The translations under genes and the position numbers were made by a program. Under the pieces are notes generated by a model. That model ran no database searches, was not told the DNA's origin, and worked only from the letters and a program-made list of their open reading frames with translations. This document shows, in pieces, positions 45,608-53,658 of a stretch of 64,000 nucleotides of DNA (positions within the stretch are counted from its first letter, which is position 1; every line of letters starts with the position of its first letter). This DNA comes from an uncultured Lachnospiraceae bacterium (GTDB taxonomy: Bacteria; Bacillota; Clostridia; Lachnospirales; Lachnospiraceae), in the NCBI GenBank assembly GCA_947567595.1, contig CANOMQ010000014.1:1-64000 (forward strand), written 5' to 3'.

Positions 45608-45793
45608 TTAATAGCTCGCACCTATTAAAAATATAATTTGTAATACAGCGCAAACTGCTAAGAGTCCCCCCGCTATCCTTACAATCTTCACCCTGGTGGG
45701 ATTTTCAAGTATGGCCGGTTTCAATATTTTTTCCGGTTTCACTGCTGCTATGGCTCCGAATATTCCCAAAACAATTGTAAACAATGCATTCAT
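45608..45793 (-). CDS. Small membrane protein (DUF6199-like?)
   Basis: 61 residues from ATG 45793 behind GAGGAGG. Two membrane helices (about 2-19 and 40-59) with an intervening KPEKILKP segment. The 'P-E-x-x-x-K' then 'R-x-x-G-G' pattern resembles DUF6199-type proteins; this is a loose match. It begins 68 bp after the MgtC-like gene. Confidence 0.55.
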   Translation of the reverse strand: MNALFTIVLGIFGAIAAVKPEKILKPAILENPTRVKIVRIAGGLLAVCAVLQIIFLIGASY

Positions 45794-45861
45794 TCCGTTA
45801 CCCTCCTCTAAAAGTATATTTTCATAAAAATATAACATCAACAACATATTTGGCAATACCT

Positions 45862-46542
45862 TTATATCTCATTAATTGAAACCACACCTTTAATTTCCTG
45901 CAAAGAACGCTGATAATCCTCCCTGTTCTTCCCCCGCGGAATTTTAAAGGTCGTAACAATCTGAAAATGCTGCCCCTTCGCCTTTGGTTTGTCCACGTAA
46001 AACGTGTCCGTAAAACAATGGTCCTGCTTGAGGAACCTTGACACATGGGTTATCGCCTTTCCGTCTTCAACCTCGATATAAAGCGTAATATACCGCGAAT
46101 ACTTGTAAACCCGCTCCTCAATATAGGGCACCAAATGTACGCCGGCAAGCCACAGCGCCGTCAAAACCACAGCGCCGTCAATAAAACCAATTCCCACTGC
46201 AAGCCCGACGCACGCGCACGTCCAAATACTTGCCGCAGAAGTAAGTCCTTTAATCTGATGTCCCGACACAAGAATGGAACCCGCGCCAAGAAAACCAACG
46301 CCGCTGATAACCTGCGCCGCAATCCTTGAAATATCAAGCCGTTCGGGATAAATCTCTTCAAGATACTGCTCCATCAGCATAACCATCGTCGCGCCAAGAC
46401 ACACCGTAATCGTTGTACGCGCACCGCCGCCGCGCCGTTTCGCACCGCGGTCAATCCCGATAATCATACCTATCACCAAAGAAACCACGATTCGAATGAC
46501 AATACTGCCCCATGTCCAACCGGAAAGCATTGTTGTAAACAT
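45862..46542 (-). CDS. MgtC/SapB-family membrane protein
   Basis: 226 residues: about four membrane helices (to residue 140) with the family motifs GMIIGIDRGAKRRGGGARTT, GVGFLGAGSIL and GLTSAASIWTCACVGLAVG, then a cytoplasmic ACT-like domain (about 145-226). MgtC proteins affect magnesium homeostasis and acid or virulence phenotypes; in gut commensals their exact role is unclear. Confidence 0.88.
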   Translation of the reverse strand: MFTTMLSGWTWGSIVIRIVVSLVIGMIIGIDRGAKRRGGGARTTITVCLGATMVMLMEQYLEEIYPERLDISRIAAQVISGVGFLGAGSILVSGHQIKGLTSAASIWTCACVGLAVGIGFIDGAVVLTALWLAGVHLVPYIEERVYKYSRYITLYIEVEDGKAITHVSRFLKQDHCFTDTFYVDKPKAKGQHFQIVTTFKIPRGKNREDYQRSLQEIKGVVSINEI

Positions 46543-46587
46543 TTAATCCCCCATTTCGCCAAAACCTACAAATTTATTTTTTACATA

Positions 46588-46642
46588 AACTCCTATATTC
46601 CCGCCTTTGCGGGCATACAAATCAGGATGCGGGAATTTTTAA
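46588..46642. terminator. Hairpin between dtd and the MgtC-like gene
   Basis: CCCGC/GCGGG stems can form in two alternative ways, and a T-run follows on the plus strand only. It may act as a weak or bidirectional terminator; orientation relative to the flanking minus-strand genes is not ideal. Confidence 0.4.
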
Positions 46643-46644
46643 TT

Positions 46645-47094
46645 TCACATTATTTCCTCGGAATTCAACACAATCGTAAACGGACCGTCATTCACAAGCC
46701 CAACCTTCATATCCGCCCCAAAAATACCATGTTCCACCGTAAAACCCTTCTTTTTCACCTCGCTGATAATATACTCATACATCTCATTCGCAATATCCGG
46801 ATTTCCCGCTTTCGTAAACGACGGACGGTTTCCCTTTTTGCAGTCCGCATACAGCGTAAACTGCGAAACAATCAGAAATTCACCCCCCACATCGGAAGCT
46901 GACAAATTTGTTTTCCCGTCCGCATCATCAAAAATACGCAGCTTCGTCATTTTGTCAATCATTTTATCCGCCGTCTGCTGATTGTCAAAATCCGCCACAC
47001 CGACAAAGACCAAAAGCCCATGTCCGATTTTCCCCACAACTTTATTTTCCACTGTCACATCTGCATGTGTTACTCTTTGTATTACAAATATCAT
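46645..47094 (-). CDS. dtd: D-aminoacyl-tRNA deacylase
   Basis: 149 residues from ATG 47094 (MIFVIQRVTHADVTV), the normal length and start. It hydrolyses D-amino acids from mischarged tRNA. Diagnostic motifs are SQFTLYADCKKGNRPSF (catalytic Ser/Gln loop) and the Gly-cis-Pro loop VNDGPFTIVL. Housekeeping gene; 280-bp promoter region upstream. Confidence 0.94.
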   Translation of the reverse strand: MIFVIQRVTHADVTVENKVVGKIGHGLLVFVGVADFDNQQTADKMIDKMTKLRIFDDADGKTNLSASDVGGEFLIVSQFTLYADCKKGNRPSFTKAGNPDIANEMYEYIISEVKKKGFTVEHGIFGADMKVGLVNDGPFTIVLNSEEIM

Positions 47095-47416
47095 ACATTC
47101 CTGTTTCCTTTTCCTATTTTTAATATAAACAATCAATAAACGCTATTGAAACACTAAGATTAGTATAAATGAAAACAACCTTTAATACAATACTTTCCTT
47201 TTACCCATGAAAATACCCATACGCCATTATATCAGTATATTTCCTCCGCATAGCTGTGTAACGGAAAACAGGCAGAAGCAATGCCGCAAAATGCATTCGT
47301 CCTGCCTGTTAATCCGTTCGTTATAAAATATTCAGCTTCCTGCCATTTGCTTAATTACCGCGCTTACATTGACAAAGGATTAACACATTCAACTCAGCAC
47401 ACGCAAATTGACGCGC
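47095..47416. other. Gap between ptsI and dtd
   Basis: 322 bp. It holds a stem at 47261-47317 and AT-rich sequence near 47150-47240 that probably includes the dtd promoter. No gene recognised. Confidence 0.35.
47261..47317 (-). terminator. Probable terminator of ptsI
   Basis: Arms ACAGGCAG/CTGCCTGT extended by ACGGA/TCCGT, loop about 20 bases. The T-run is short, so it may be leaky. Confidence 0.5.
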
Positions 47417-49051
47417 TCAGATAGAGCGTACCTTCTCCCGTACTTTAAGCACCATCGGCGGCGCCACCGAAAGCTCATCCACGCCCATATTGACAAATTC
47501 CTCGGTAAGCGCCGTATCGGCGCCTAATTCCCCGCAGATGCCTACCCATTTCCCGCACTGATGCGCATTGTCCACCACCATCTTTATCATTCGCAAAATC
47601 GCCTTATGATGCGGATTGTAAAAATCCTCCAGCTTCTGATTCTGCCTGTCAATCGCAAGCGTATACTGCGTTAAATCATTTGTGCCGATGCTGAAAAAGT
47701 CTGTCAGCTCCGCCAGCTCGTCACTGACCATAACTGCTGCCGGTGTTTCTATCATAATACCCTGCTCCGGTATCCTGTAAGGAATTTCATCTCTTTTCAA
47801 CTCCTGCTCCACTTCCCCCACAATCTTCTTAATCTGCCTGATCTCATCAGCGGAAGTAATCATCGGATACATAACTGACAGATTTCCGTAAGCCGCCGCG
47901 CGCAAAAGCGCGCGAAGCTGCGTTTTAAAAATCTCCGGCTGCTTTAAGCAGATACGGATAGCCCTGTAACCCATCGCCGGATTGTCCTCTTTCCCGAGCG
48001 AAAAATAAGCCGCCTGCTTATCCGCGCCAATATCGAGCGTCCGGATAACAACCTTCTTCTGCCCCATCGTCTGAACCACCTGCTTATACGCCTGAAACTG
48101 CTCCTCCTCCGTAGGAAAATTATCACGTCCTAGATACAGAAACTCACTGCGGAACAGCCCAATCCCTCCCGCATCGTTTTCAAGCACATAACCCACATCG
48201 CTGACACTGCCGATATTTGCATAAATATTGATTGTCCTGCCGTCCCTCGTCTCATTCTTCCTGCCCTTCAGCTCCTGTAAAAGACGGGCTTTTTCCTGCT
48301 CGTTCCTGATTTTTTCCTCCGCCTCACTGCACTCTTTCCCTGTCGGCTCAAAAATAACCTCACCCGCCGCACCGTCCACAATCGCCGTCATACCCGTATG
48401 GATTTCATTCAGGTTCAGCGTTACGCCAATCAGCGCCGGAATATTCATCATACGCGCAAGAATTGCCGTATGGGAATTAACAGAACCATGCACCGTCACA
48501 AACGCAAGGATTTTCTTTTTATCCATCTGCACCGTCTCACTTGGGCTTAAATCATCGGCAACTATCACGGAAGGCTCCATTGCCGTAAAATCAATCCCTT
48601 CCTGACCGGAGAGATTACGCACAAGGCGCGCCGAAATATCCTTAACATCAGCCGCACGCGCACGCATATATTCATCCTCCATTCCTGCAAACATTCCCGC
48701 GAAATTATCTCCCGTAATTGCCACCGCATACTCCGCATTCACCATTTCCGTACGGATAATATGGGAAATCGCGTCAAGATAATCGTCGTCCTCAAGCATC
48801 ATCTGATGGACCTCAAAAATTGCGGCATTCGATTCTCCTACTTCCTTAACCGCCTTTTCATAAAGCGCGCCAAGCTGCTGTTTGGCATTTTCCGCCGCAT
48901 CATGCACACGGCTGATTTCGTGTTCCGCGTCCTCAATCTTCGCCCGTCTGATTGGCTCCTGATTGCTGCGCAAAACAAGTACCTTTCCCATCGTAATGCC
49001 GCTGTAGACAGTCTTTCCAAAATATTTCATACCCGAAACCTTCTCTGCCAT
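47417..49051 (-). CDS. ptsI: PTS enzyme I (PEP-protein phosphotransferase)
   Basis: 544 residues. Enzyme I takes phosphate from phosphoenolpyruvate and passes it to HPr for sugar import. The active-site His lies in TVHGSVNSHTAILARMMNIP (about 183); the PEP barrel has FLYLGRDNFPTEEEQ, IRTLDIGADKQ and FSIGTNDLTQYTLAIDRQN, and the end GICGELGAD. It follows fruK by 62 bp. HPr is not encoded in the window. Confidence 0.93.
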   Translation of the reverse strand: MAEKVSGMKYFGKTVYSGITMGKVLVLRSNQEPIRRAKIEDAEHEISRVHDAAENAKQQLGALYEKAVKEVGESNAAIFEVHQMMLEDDDYLDAISHIIRTEMVNAEYAVAITGDNFAGMFAGMEDEYMRARAADVKDISARLVRNLSGQEGIDFTAMEPSVIVADDLSPSETVQMDKKKILAFVTVHGSVNSHTAILARMMNIPALIGVTLNLNEIHTGMTAIVDGAAGEVIFEPTGKECSEAEEKIRNEQEKARLLQELKGRKNETRDGRTINIYANIGSVSDVGYVLENDAGGIGLFRSEFLYLGRDNFPTEEEQFQAYKQVVQTMGQKKVVIRTLDIGADKQAAYFSLGKEDNPAMGYRAIRICLKQPEIFKTQLRALLRAAAYGNLSVMYPMITSADEIRQIKKIVGEVEQELKRDEIPYRIPEQGIMIETPAAVMVSDELAELTDFFSIGTNDLTQYTLAIDRQNQKLEDFYNPHHKAILRMIKMVVDNAHQCGKWVGICGELGADTALTEEFVNMGVDELSVAPPMVLKVREKVRSI

Positions 49052-49113
49052 ATCCTACCTCCCATATAGCTGTCACTTACAGGTTCTCTATAACCCCTTT
49101 CCTATTATCACCG

Positions 49114-50025
49114 TTATTCTTTATCTAAACTATCAAACATCTGTTCTATTTCGTTTTTCGTTGCAAGCAGCTCCGAAAAAGCGCTCGCGCTCCCTGCGGA
49201 AATGCCCATGCGGAATGCATATTCATAATCCTTTTTCTGCGTCCAGCCTGCCAAAAAGCCCGCAACCATAGAATCTCCTGCTCCGACCGCATTGACCAGC
49301 TTTCCCTTCGGCGCCGCAAGCATGTGCACGCCGCCCGTCTCATCTGCCAAAACAGCGCCCTCACCCGCCATAGACACCAGCACGTTTTTTGCACCTTTTT
49401 CCTGAAGCATTTTCGCGTATGGGACAACCTCGTCTCTTGTACGTAATGTGACATTAAAAATTTCGCCCAGCTCATGATTATTTGGTTTTACCAAAAACGG
49501 GTGATACTGCAATACATTTAAAAGCAGCTCCTTCGTCGCGTCTACCACAAACAAAATCCCTTTGTCACAAAGACGCTTCATAATATCACTGTAAATGGAA
49601 TCCGGTAAGGATTTCGGAATACTGCCCGCTAAGACAAGCGCGTCGCCTGCCCCAAGACGTTCCAGCTTCTCAAATAGCGCATTCACGGACTGTTCGTCAA
49701 TCTTAGGACCCATACCGTTAATCTCCGTGCCTTCATAATCCTTCAGCTTGACATTAATACGCGAAATTCCATCCGAAACACGAATAAAATCCGCAAGCAG
49801 TCCCATATTGCAAACTTCCTTTTCAATCTGTTCTCCGGTAAATCCCGCCGTAAAACCAAGCGCCGTATTTTCTATCCCCAAATTCCTTAACACAATAGAA
49901 ACATTGATTCCTTTACCGCCCGCAAAAATCTGCTCCGCGGTGGTGCGGTTCGTCATTCCCATCTGAAAATCATTCATGGATACAATGTAATCCAAAGACG
50001 GATTAAAAGTCACTGTATAAATCAT
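49114..50025 (-). CDS. fruK: 1-phosphofructokinase
   Basis: 303 residues from ATG 50025 (MIYTVTFNPSLDYIV), the family start. PfkB-family kinase making fructose-1,6-bisphosphate from fructose-1-phosphate. Signature motifs are GGKGINVSIVLRNLG, the HXXXX-like KPNNHELGEIF and NAVGAGDSMVAGFLAGW with the catalytic Asp. It is followed by ptsI, but the fructose permease gene fruA is missing from this locus; see the remnant at 50.3 kb. Confidence 0.9.
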   Translation of the reverse strand: MIYTVTFNPSLDYIVSMNDFQMGMTNRTTAEQIFAGGKGINVSIVLRNLGIENTALGFTAGFTGEQIEKEVCNMGLLADFIRVSDGISRINVKLKDYEGTEINGMGPKIDEQSVNALFEKLERLGAGDALVLAGSIPKSLPDSIYSDIMKRLCDKGILFVVDATKELLLNVLQYHPFLVKPNNHELGEIFNVTLRTRDEVVPYAKMLQEKGAKNVLVSMAGEGAVLADETGGVHMLAAPKGKLVNAVGAGDSMVAGFLAGWTQKKDYEYAFRMGISAGSASAFSELLATKNEIEQMFDSLDKE

Positions 50026-50399
50026 TTTAATAACCATTCTCCCTTCTCAGTCTGCAAATTTATTTTTCACACTATTTTCCTCCAAAATGTTCAAACAGCA
50101 TATCCTCTGCCTCGATAAGTTATGGTCTTGCGTTTGAGAACAAGCCGAAGCGGATTGTCGTTACGGATATTAATGACGCTGATAACTGCTATGATACCCG
50201 CCAATGCAGCAGCTCATCGGCTCACCGTAATACGCCTCAAAATAACTCTCCCCGTCATATTCCCAAATACGTTACAAGATGCGCCTGCGGTACGGACTTT
50301 TAGACCAAAATCGCCGAAAGAAATTTACCAAAACGCTGCACCCCATTTTTCATGAATTATCTCCTTACCCGCCGCCCCCGATAAACCAAACTGCTTGTC
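50026..50399 (-). pseudogene. Decayed segment with PTS-permease-like start
   Basis: 374 bp between the DeoR regulator and fruK without an intact gene. A strong AAGGAG site precedes ATG 50353 and the frame MKNGVQRFGKFLSAILV, resembling the N-terminus of mannitol-type PTS IIC permeases (MtlA); it stops after 17 residues. Further scraps such as EYDGESYFEAYYGEPM and EAEDMLFEHFGGK lie in other frames and I cannot assign them. Best read as deleted operon genes. Confidence 0.45.
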
Positions 50400-51161
50400 C
50401 TAAATAATCTGTACTCCGTGCTTTTTACAGTCCTCCCGAAACTCCTCGGAAAGATTATCATCAGAAATAATAATGTCCACATCGCTGAATGTACAGAACG
50501 AATACGTGCTTTTCACGCCGACCTTTGAGGAATCCATCAAAAAGATTTTCTGTTCCGCCTGATGCAGTACCGTACTTTTCAAAACCGCCTCCTCGTCCAT
50601 GCCGCAGTTAAATCCCGTCTGTTCACAATAGCTCGTAACACCCATAAATACCTGGTCAAAATTGATACGTCGTACCTCAGAAACCGTGTGAATACCGCAC
50701 ACACTCATACTGTAACGGTTTATTTTCCCGCCCAAAACATGTATGGAAGGCATTGTCAGCCTGCCAAGCTCCGCCGCGCATGTCAGCGAATTTGTATAAA
50801 TCAGATTAGACTGGTCGGGCATACAGGACGCAAGCATGGTTGTTGTACTTCCAGAATCCAAAAAAATCGTCGTATCCTTTCGTATAAACTGCAGCGCCTT
50901 TTTCGTGATAAGCTGCTTTGCCTCAATATTGCGTACCTGCCTTCGGCTGAGCATATCATCTGTTCCAATCACAACATCAACCGATTTTGCACCCCCGTGT
51001 ACCCGGACAATTCGTTTCGCCTCATCAAGAGCCTTTAAATCCGTGCGCAGTGTCATTTCGGAGATTTTTGGAAATTTTTTCTTCAGCTGTGTAAAGCTGA
51101 TATTTCCGCTCTGATTAACCAAATCCACAATCGTATTCCTGCGCTGTTCCATTGTATCCAT
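50400..51161 (-). CDS. DeoR-family sugar regulator
   Basis: 253 residues from ATG 51161 behind GGGAG. An N-terminal winged helix (TQLKKKFPKISEMTLRTDLK, about 20-45) is followed by a sugar-phosphate-binding domain with FLDSGSTTTMLASCMP and GVTSYCEQTGFNCGMDEEAV. It probably represses the fruK-ptsI unit until fructose-1-phosphate (or a related ester) is present. First gene of that unit. Confidence 0.88.
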   Translation of the reverse strand: MDTMEQRRNTIVDLVNQSGNISFTQLKKKFPKISEMTLRTDLKALDEAKRIVRVHGGAKSVDVVIGTDDMLSRRQVRNIEAKQLITKKALQFIRKDTTIFLDSGSTTTMLASCMPDQSNLIYTNSLTCAAELGRLTMPSIHVLGGKINRYSMSVCGIHTVSEVRRINFDQVFMGVTSYCEQTGFNCGMDEEAVLKSTVLHQAEQKIFLMDSSKVGVKSTYSFCTFSDVDIIISDDNLSEEFREDCKKHGVQII

Positions 51162-51463
51162 ATGCTAACTCCCTGTATCTATGTTTTCCCCGTTATAAAA
51201 TTCATACTTATCCACTCCTCATTGTATCATGTTTTTTGTGTTCTTCAAGCATTTTATTTTTGTTTCAAAAGTTTGTAATGTTATAATAACAGTATAAAAT
51301 GGGGTTATTAACTTTTATTTCAACAATTTTTACACTTTTTTCTTTTATATTGAAAGTTTATTGGCTTTTTTTTAAAATGACTATTATAAGTAACAAAAAA
51401 ATACCGTTTTAAAATAAACTCCATTTTAAAACGATACTTAATTAAGAAACGGTATAACCCCTT
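51162..51463. other. Promoter region of the DeoR gene
   Basis: 302 bp, very AT-rich, with the HAD-gene terminator at its left end and T-rich sequence towards the DeoR start. No gene recognised. Confidence 0.35.
51394..51436 (-). terminator. Terminator of the HAD gene
   Basis: Arms CGTTTTAAAAT and ATTTTAAAACG around AAACTCC, then seven T on the minus strand. Confidence 0.8.
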
Positions 51464-52072
51464 TTACAGCGAAATCATCTCCTCAAGCTCTGCCCAAGCC
51501 TGCTCATAATTCTCAAACAAAATCCCTTTCATGCCAACCTTGCGCGCGCCCTCGACATTCTCCAGCCGGTCATCCAAAAATACGCACTCCTGCGCCTCCA
51601 AATCGTATTGATTCAGAAGATACTCATAAATCTCCCTGTCAGGCTTCACAAGCTTCACATAAGCCGAAACCACCTTCCCATCAACATGCTCCAAAAACGG
51701 AAACCGCCCGCACCTTGTATGCAGCTCAAACATGCTCACCGGATAATTGGACAAAAGATAAACGCGAAATCCCCGTTTCCTCAACGTGTCAATCATGCTT
51801 ACCGCATAATCATACGGCTCCACAAGCCTGTCAATATTGTCCCAAATCCTGTCAAATTCATCGCCATATTCGCTGATTTCCCCGCGGATTTTGGCAATTA
51901 CATCTTTCTCATCAATCACGCCGCGATCAAGCTCAATCCAAAAAGGATTACCAAATACCTTTTCGGCAAACACCTCCTGCAAATCCTTTGGAAATCCCAA
52001 TTCGTCCATTAGCGCACGCCAGCGATAACACACAAGCACATTTCCAACATCAAAAACAACATTTTTTATCAT
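51464..52072 (-). CDS. HAD-superfamily phosphatase
   Basis: 202 residues, HAD subfamily IA with an alpha-helical cap. Motif I is VVFDVGNVLV (the first Asp kept; second replaced by Gly-Asn), motif II LLSNYP, motif III Lys in KLVKPDREIY and motif IV VFLDDRLENV. The DxGN motif is the YihX-like type that acts on sugar phosphates such as glucose-1-phosphate. Its ATG overlaps the stop of the UDP-sugar pyrophosphorylase (ATGA), so coupling is likely and a shared sugar-phosphate role is plausible. Confidence 0.88.
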   Translation of the reverse strand: MIKNVVFDVGNVLVCYRWRALMDELGFPKDLQEVFAEKVFGNPFWIELDRGVIDEKDVIAKIRGEISEYGDEFDRIWDNIDRLVEPYDYAVSMIDTLRKRGFRVYLLSNYPVSMFELHTRCGRFPFLEHVDGKVVSAYVKLVKPDREIYEYLLNQYDLEAQECVFLDDRLENVEGARKVGMKGILFENYEQAWAELEEMISL

Positions 52073-53310
52073 AACGCAACTCCATTCTTCTGCAAAAGCG
52101 CACGCGCACTCTCCACCGAATCAACGCCCGTCTTATTTTTAATCGGCGCAAATTCATAATCGCGCACAACCTCAAACGACAGACAATTATCAAGCAAGTG
52201 AATCATATCAAGCACCAAAAGCTCAAACTTATAACCGTTTGGTGTCTCAGGCTTGATATACTCACCGTCCGCCGTCATGTACGGAATTTTTTTCTCGACC
52301 ACATGTACCGGCATTTTTTCATTCATAATTTGCTCAAGCTTGTCAACGCGGAACAGATAATTCAAAATCACGCCGAAATTATAAGATAAATCACCATTCG
52401 GCTCTCTTGAATTAATAATCTCATCTGTCATTTCATAATACTCTACAATCGAAGGCTTCCCGTCCTCAAGACAAAGCACGCCGACTTTCTCATGCGGGTC
52501 TGCCTTTCTTACCACCTTTGCGCCGCTGACACAGCCTGATTCCAGCGTCGCTCCCACGAATACAGGGTCTGCAATTCGCTGCAAAACATTGTCAACTGCA
52601 AAGATATTCAGCCATTCAACGCCTCTTTCCTTGACATCTTTCAAAACGCCCGTTACCGCCATCGAATAAAACCAGCCGCCGTTTCCGTTGGGTGAAAGCG
52701 AAAGCGAATCAGCAGATTCCATATAAAGCTTTCCGTTAAAATCAACCGAAGGCGCCATCTCCTGCTTAAAAAATTTCACAAACTCCTCCGGATACCCGAA
52801 GTAATTCTTTTCCGCAAAAAAGGAAACCGTCTCCTCATGATTTTTGTCACTCGTCATCACATAAAGCGGCACAAAACAGCCTGCCTTATCTGTCACATCA
52901 AGCAAATTTCTGATAAGACGCTCAAAAATAAACATATCCTTTGTAAGCCCGATATTATACTTACCCTTCGGTCCGTCGGAACCAAGGCGCGTCCCCTGTC
53001 CGCCCGCTAAAAGCACGGCGCCGACCTTACCCGCCTTAATCGCGTCAAGCCCGATTGCCTCATACCGCGCCTTATTTTTCTCTATTTCAGATATTTCCAT
53101 CGCAGAAAGCGGCTCAAGCTTCCCTCGCTCCTGCTTCGGCTCCTCATCACTTGCCGTTTTATGGCATGGTATATCCATGATTGACCAGTCAATCCGTTCC
53201 ACCTGTCCGGCAAGCTTTTTCTTCCCTTCCTCATCTAATTTCTGATACGCCTCAAAAATATGCCCCTGTCCATGTTCCTCCAATACACTTGAAAGTTCCT
53301 TTTCTGTCAT
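52069..53310 (-). CDS. UDP-sugar pyrophosphorylase (UDPGP family)
   Basis: 413 residues. Nucleotide-binding signature VLLAGGQGTRLGSDGPKGKY (about 100-120); substrate loop PNGNGGWFYSM and the EYYEMTDEI and VEKKIPYM regions follow. It makes UDP-glucose or UDP-N-acetylglucosamine from UTP and the sugar-1-phosphate. This eukaryote-like UDPGP family is common in Clostridia and Bacteroidota, distinct from GalU. Operon with the HAD phosphatase. Confidence 0.88.
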   Translation of the reverse strand: MTEKELSSVLEEHGQGHIFEAYQKLDEEGKKKLAGQVERIDWSIMDIPCHKTASDEEPKQERGKLEPLSAMEISEIEKNKARYEAIGLDAIKAGKVGAVLLAGGQGTRLGSDGPKGKYNIGLTKDMFIFERLIRNLLDVTDKAGCFVPLYVMTSDKNHEETVSFFAEKNYFGYPEEFVKFFKQEMAPSVDFNGKLYMESADSLSLSPNGNGGWFYSMAVTGVLKDVKERGVEWLNIFAVDNVLQRIADPVFVGATLESGCVSGAKVVRKADPHEKVGVLCLEDGKPSIVEYYEMTDEIINSREPNGDLSYNFGVILNYLFRVDKLEQIMNEKMPVHVVEKKIPYMTADGEYIKPETPNGYKFELLVLDMIHLLDNCLSFEVVRDYEFAPIKNKTGVDSVESARALLQKNGVAL

Positions 53311-53658
53311 GATTTTATAAATTCCTTTCTATTCATTTTGATACTTTTTATTTCATATTACCAGTTTCCATTCTCTGTTACTTCAGACGCGAAATCGCCA
53401 TTTACAAATATTTTTCCTCCTCATTCGCGAAAATATTATATACCTTTATAGTTGTTTTTTTATTTTCTCATCTAGTATAGCTTATTGTAACCTGCAATGC
53501 AATAGTGCTCTTTTCTTCCTTTTTTGTTTTAAATGGATAGTTCCTATTAATCTTAAATGTCGGAAACCCTTGAATTTCAAGGGTTTCCGACATCCTTTAA
53601 TTTTCGGGCAATTGGACAAAAATTCCTGGAAATGCCTTTATTATAAAGTTCTTAAGCG
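53311..53658. other. Intergenic region with palindrome
   Basis: 348 bp. It holds the palindrome at 53557-53593 and AT-rich sequence that must include the promoter of the UDP-sugar gene. No gene recognised. Confidence 0.4.
53557..53593 (-). terminator. Long perfect inverted repeat, probable adhesin-gene terminator
   Basis: Two 18-bp perfectly matched arms (ATGTCGGAAACCCTTGAA and its complement) around one base. It lies 66 bp beyond the adhesin stop. The T-run after it is poor on both strands, so a terminator role is likely but not certain. Confidence 0.55.
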
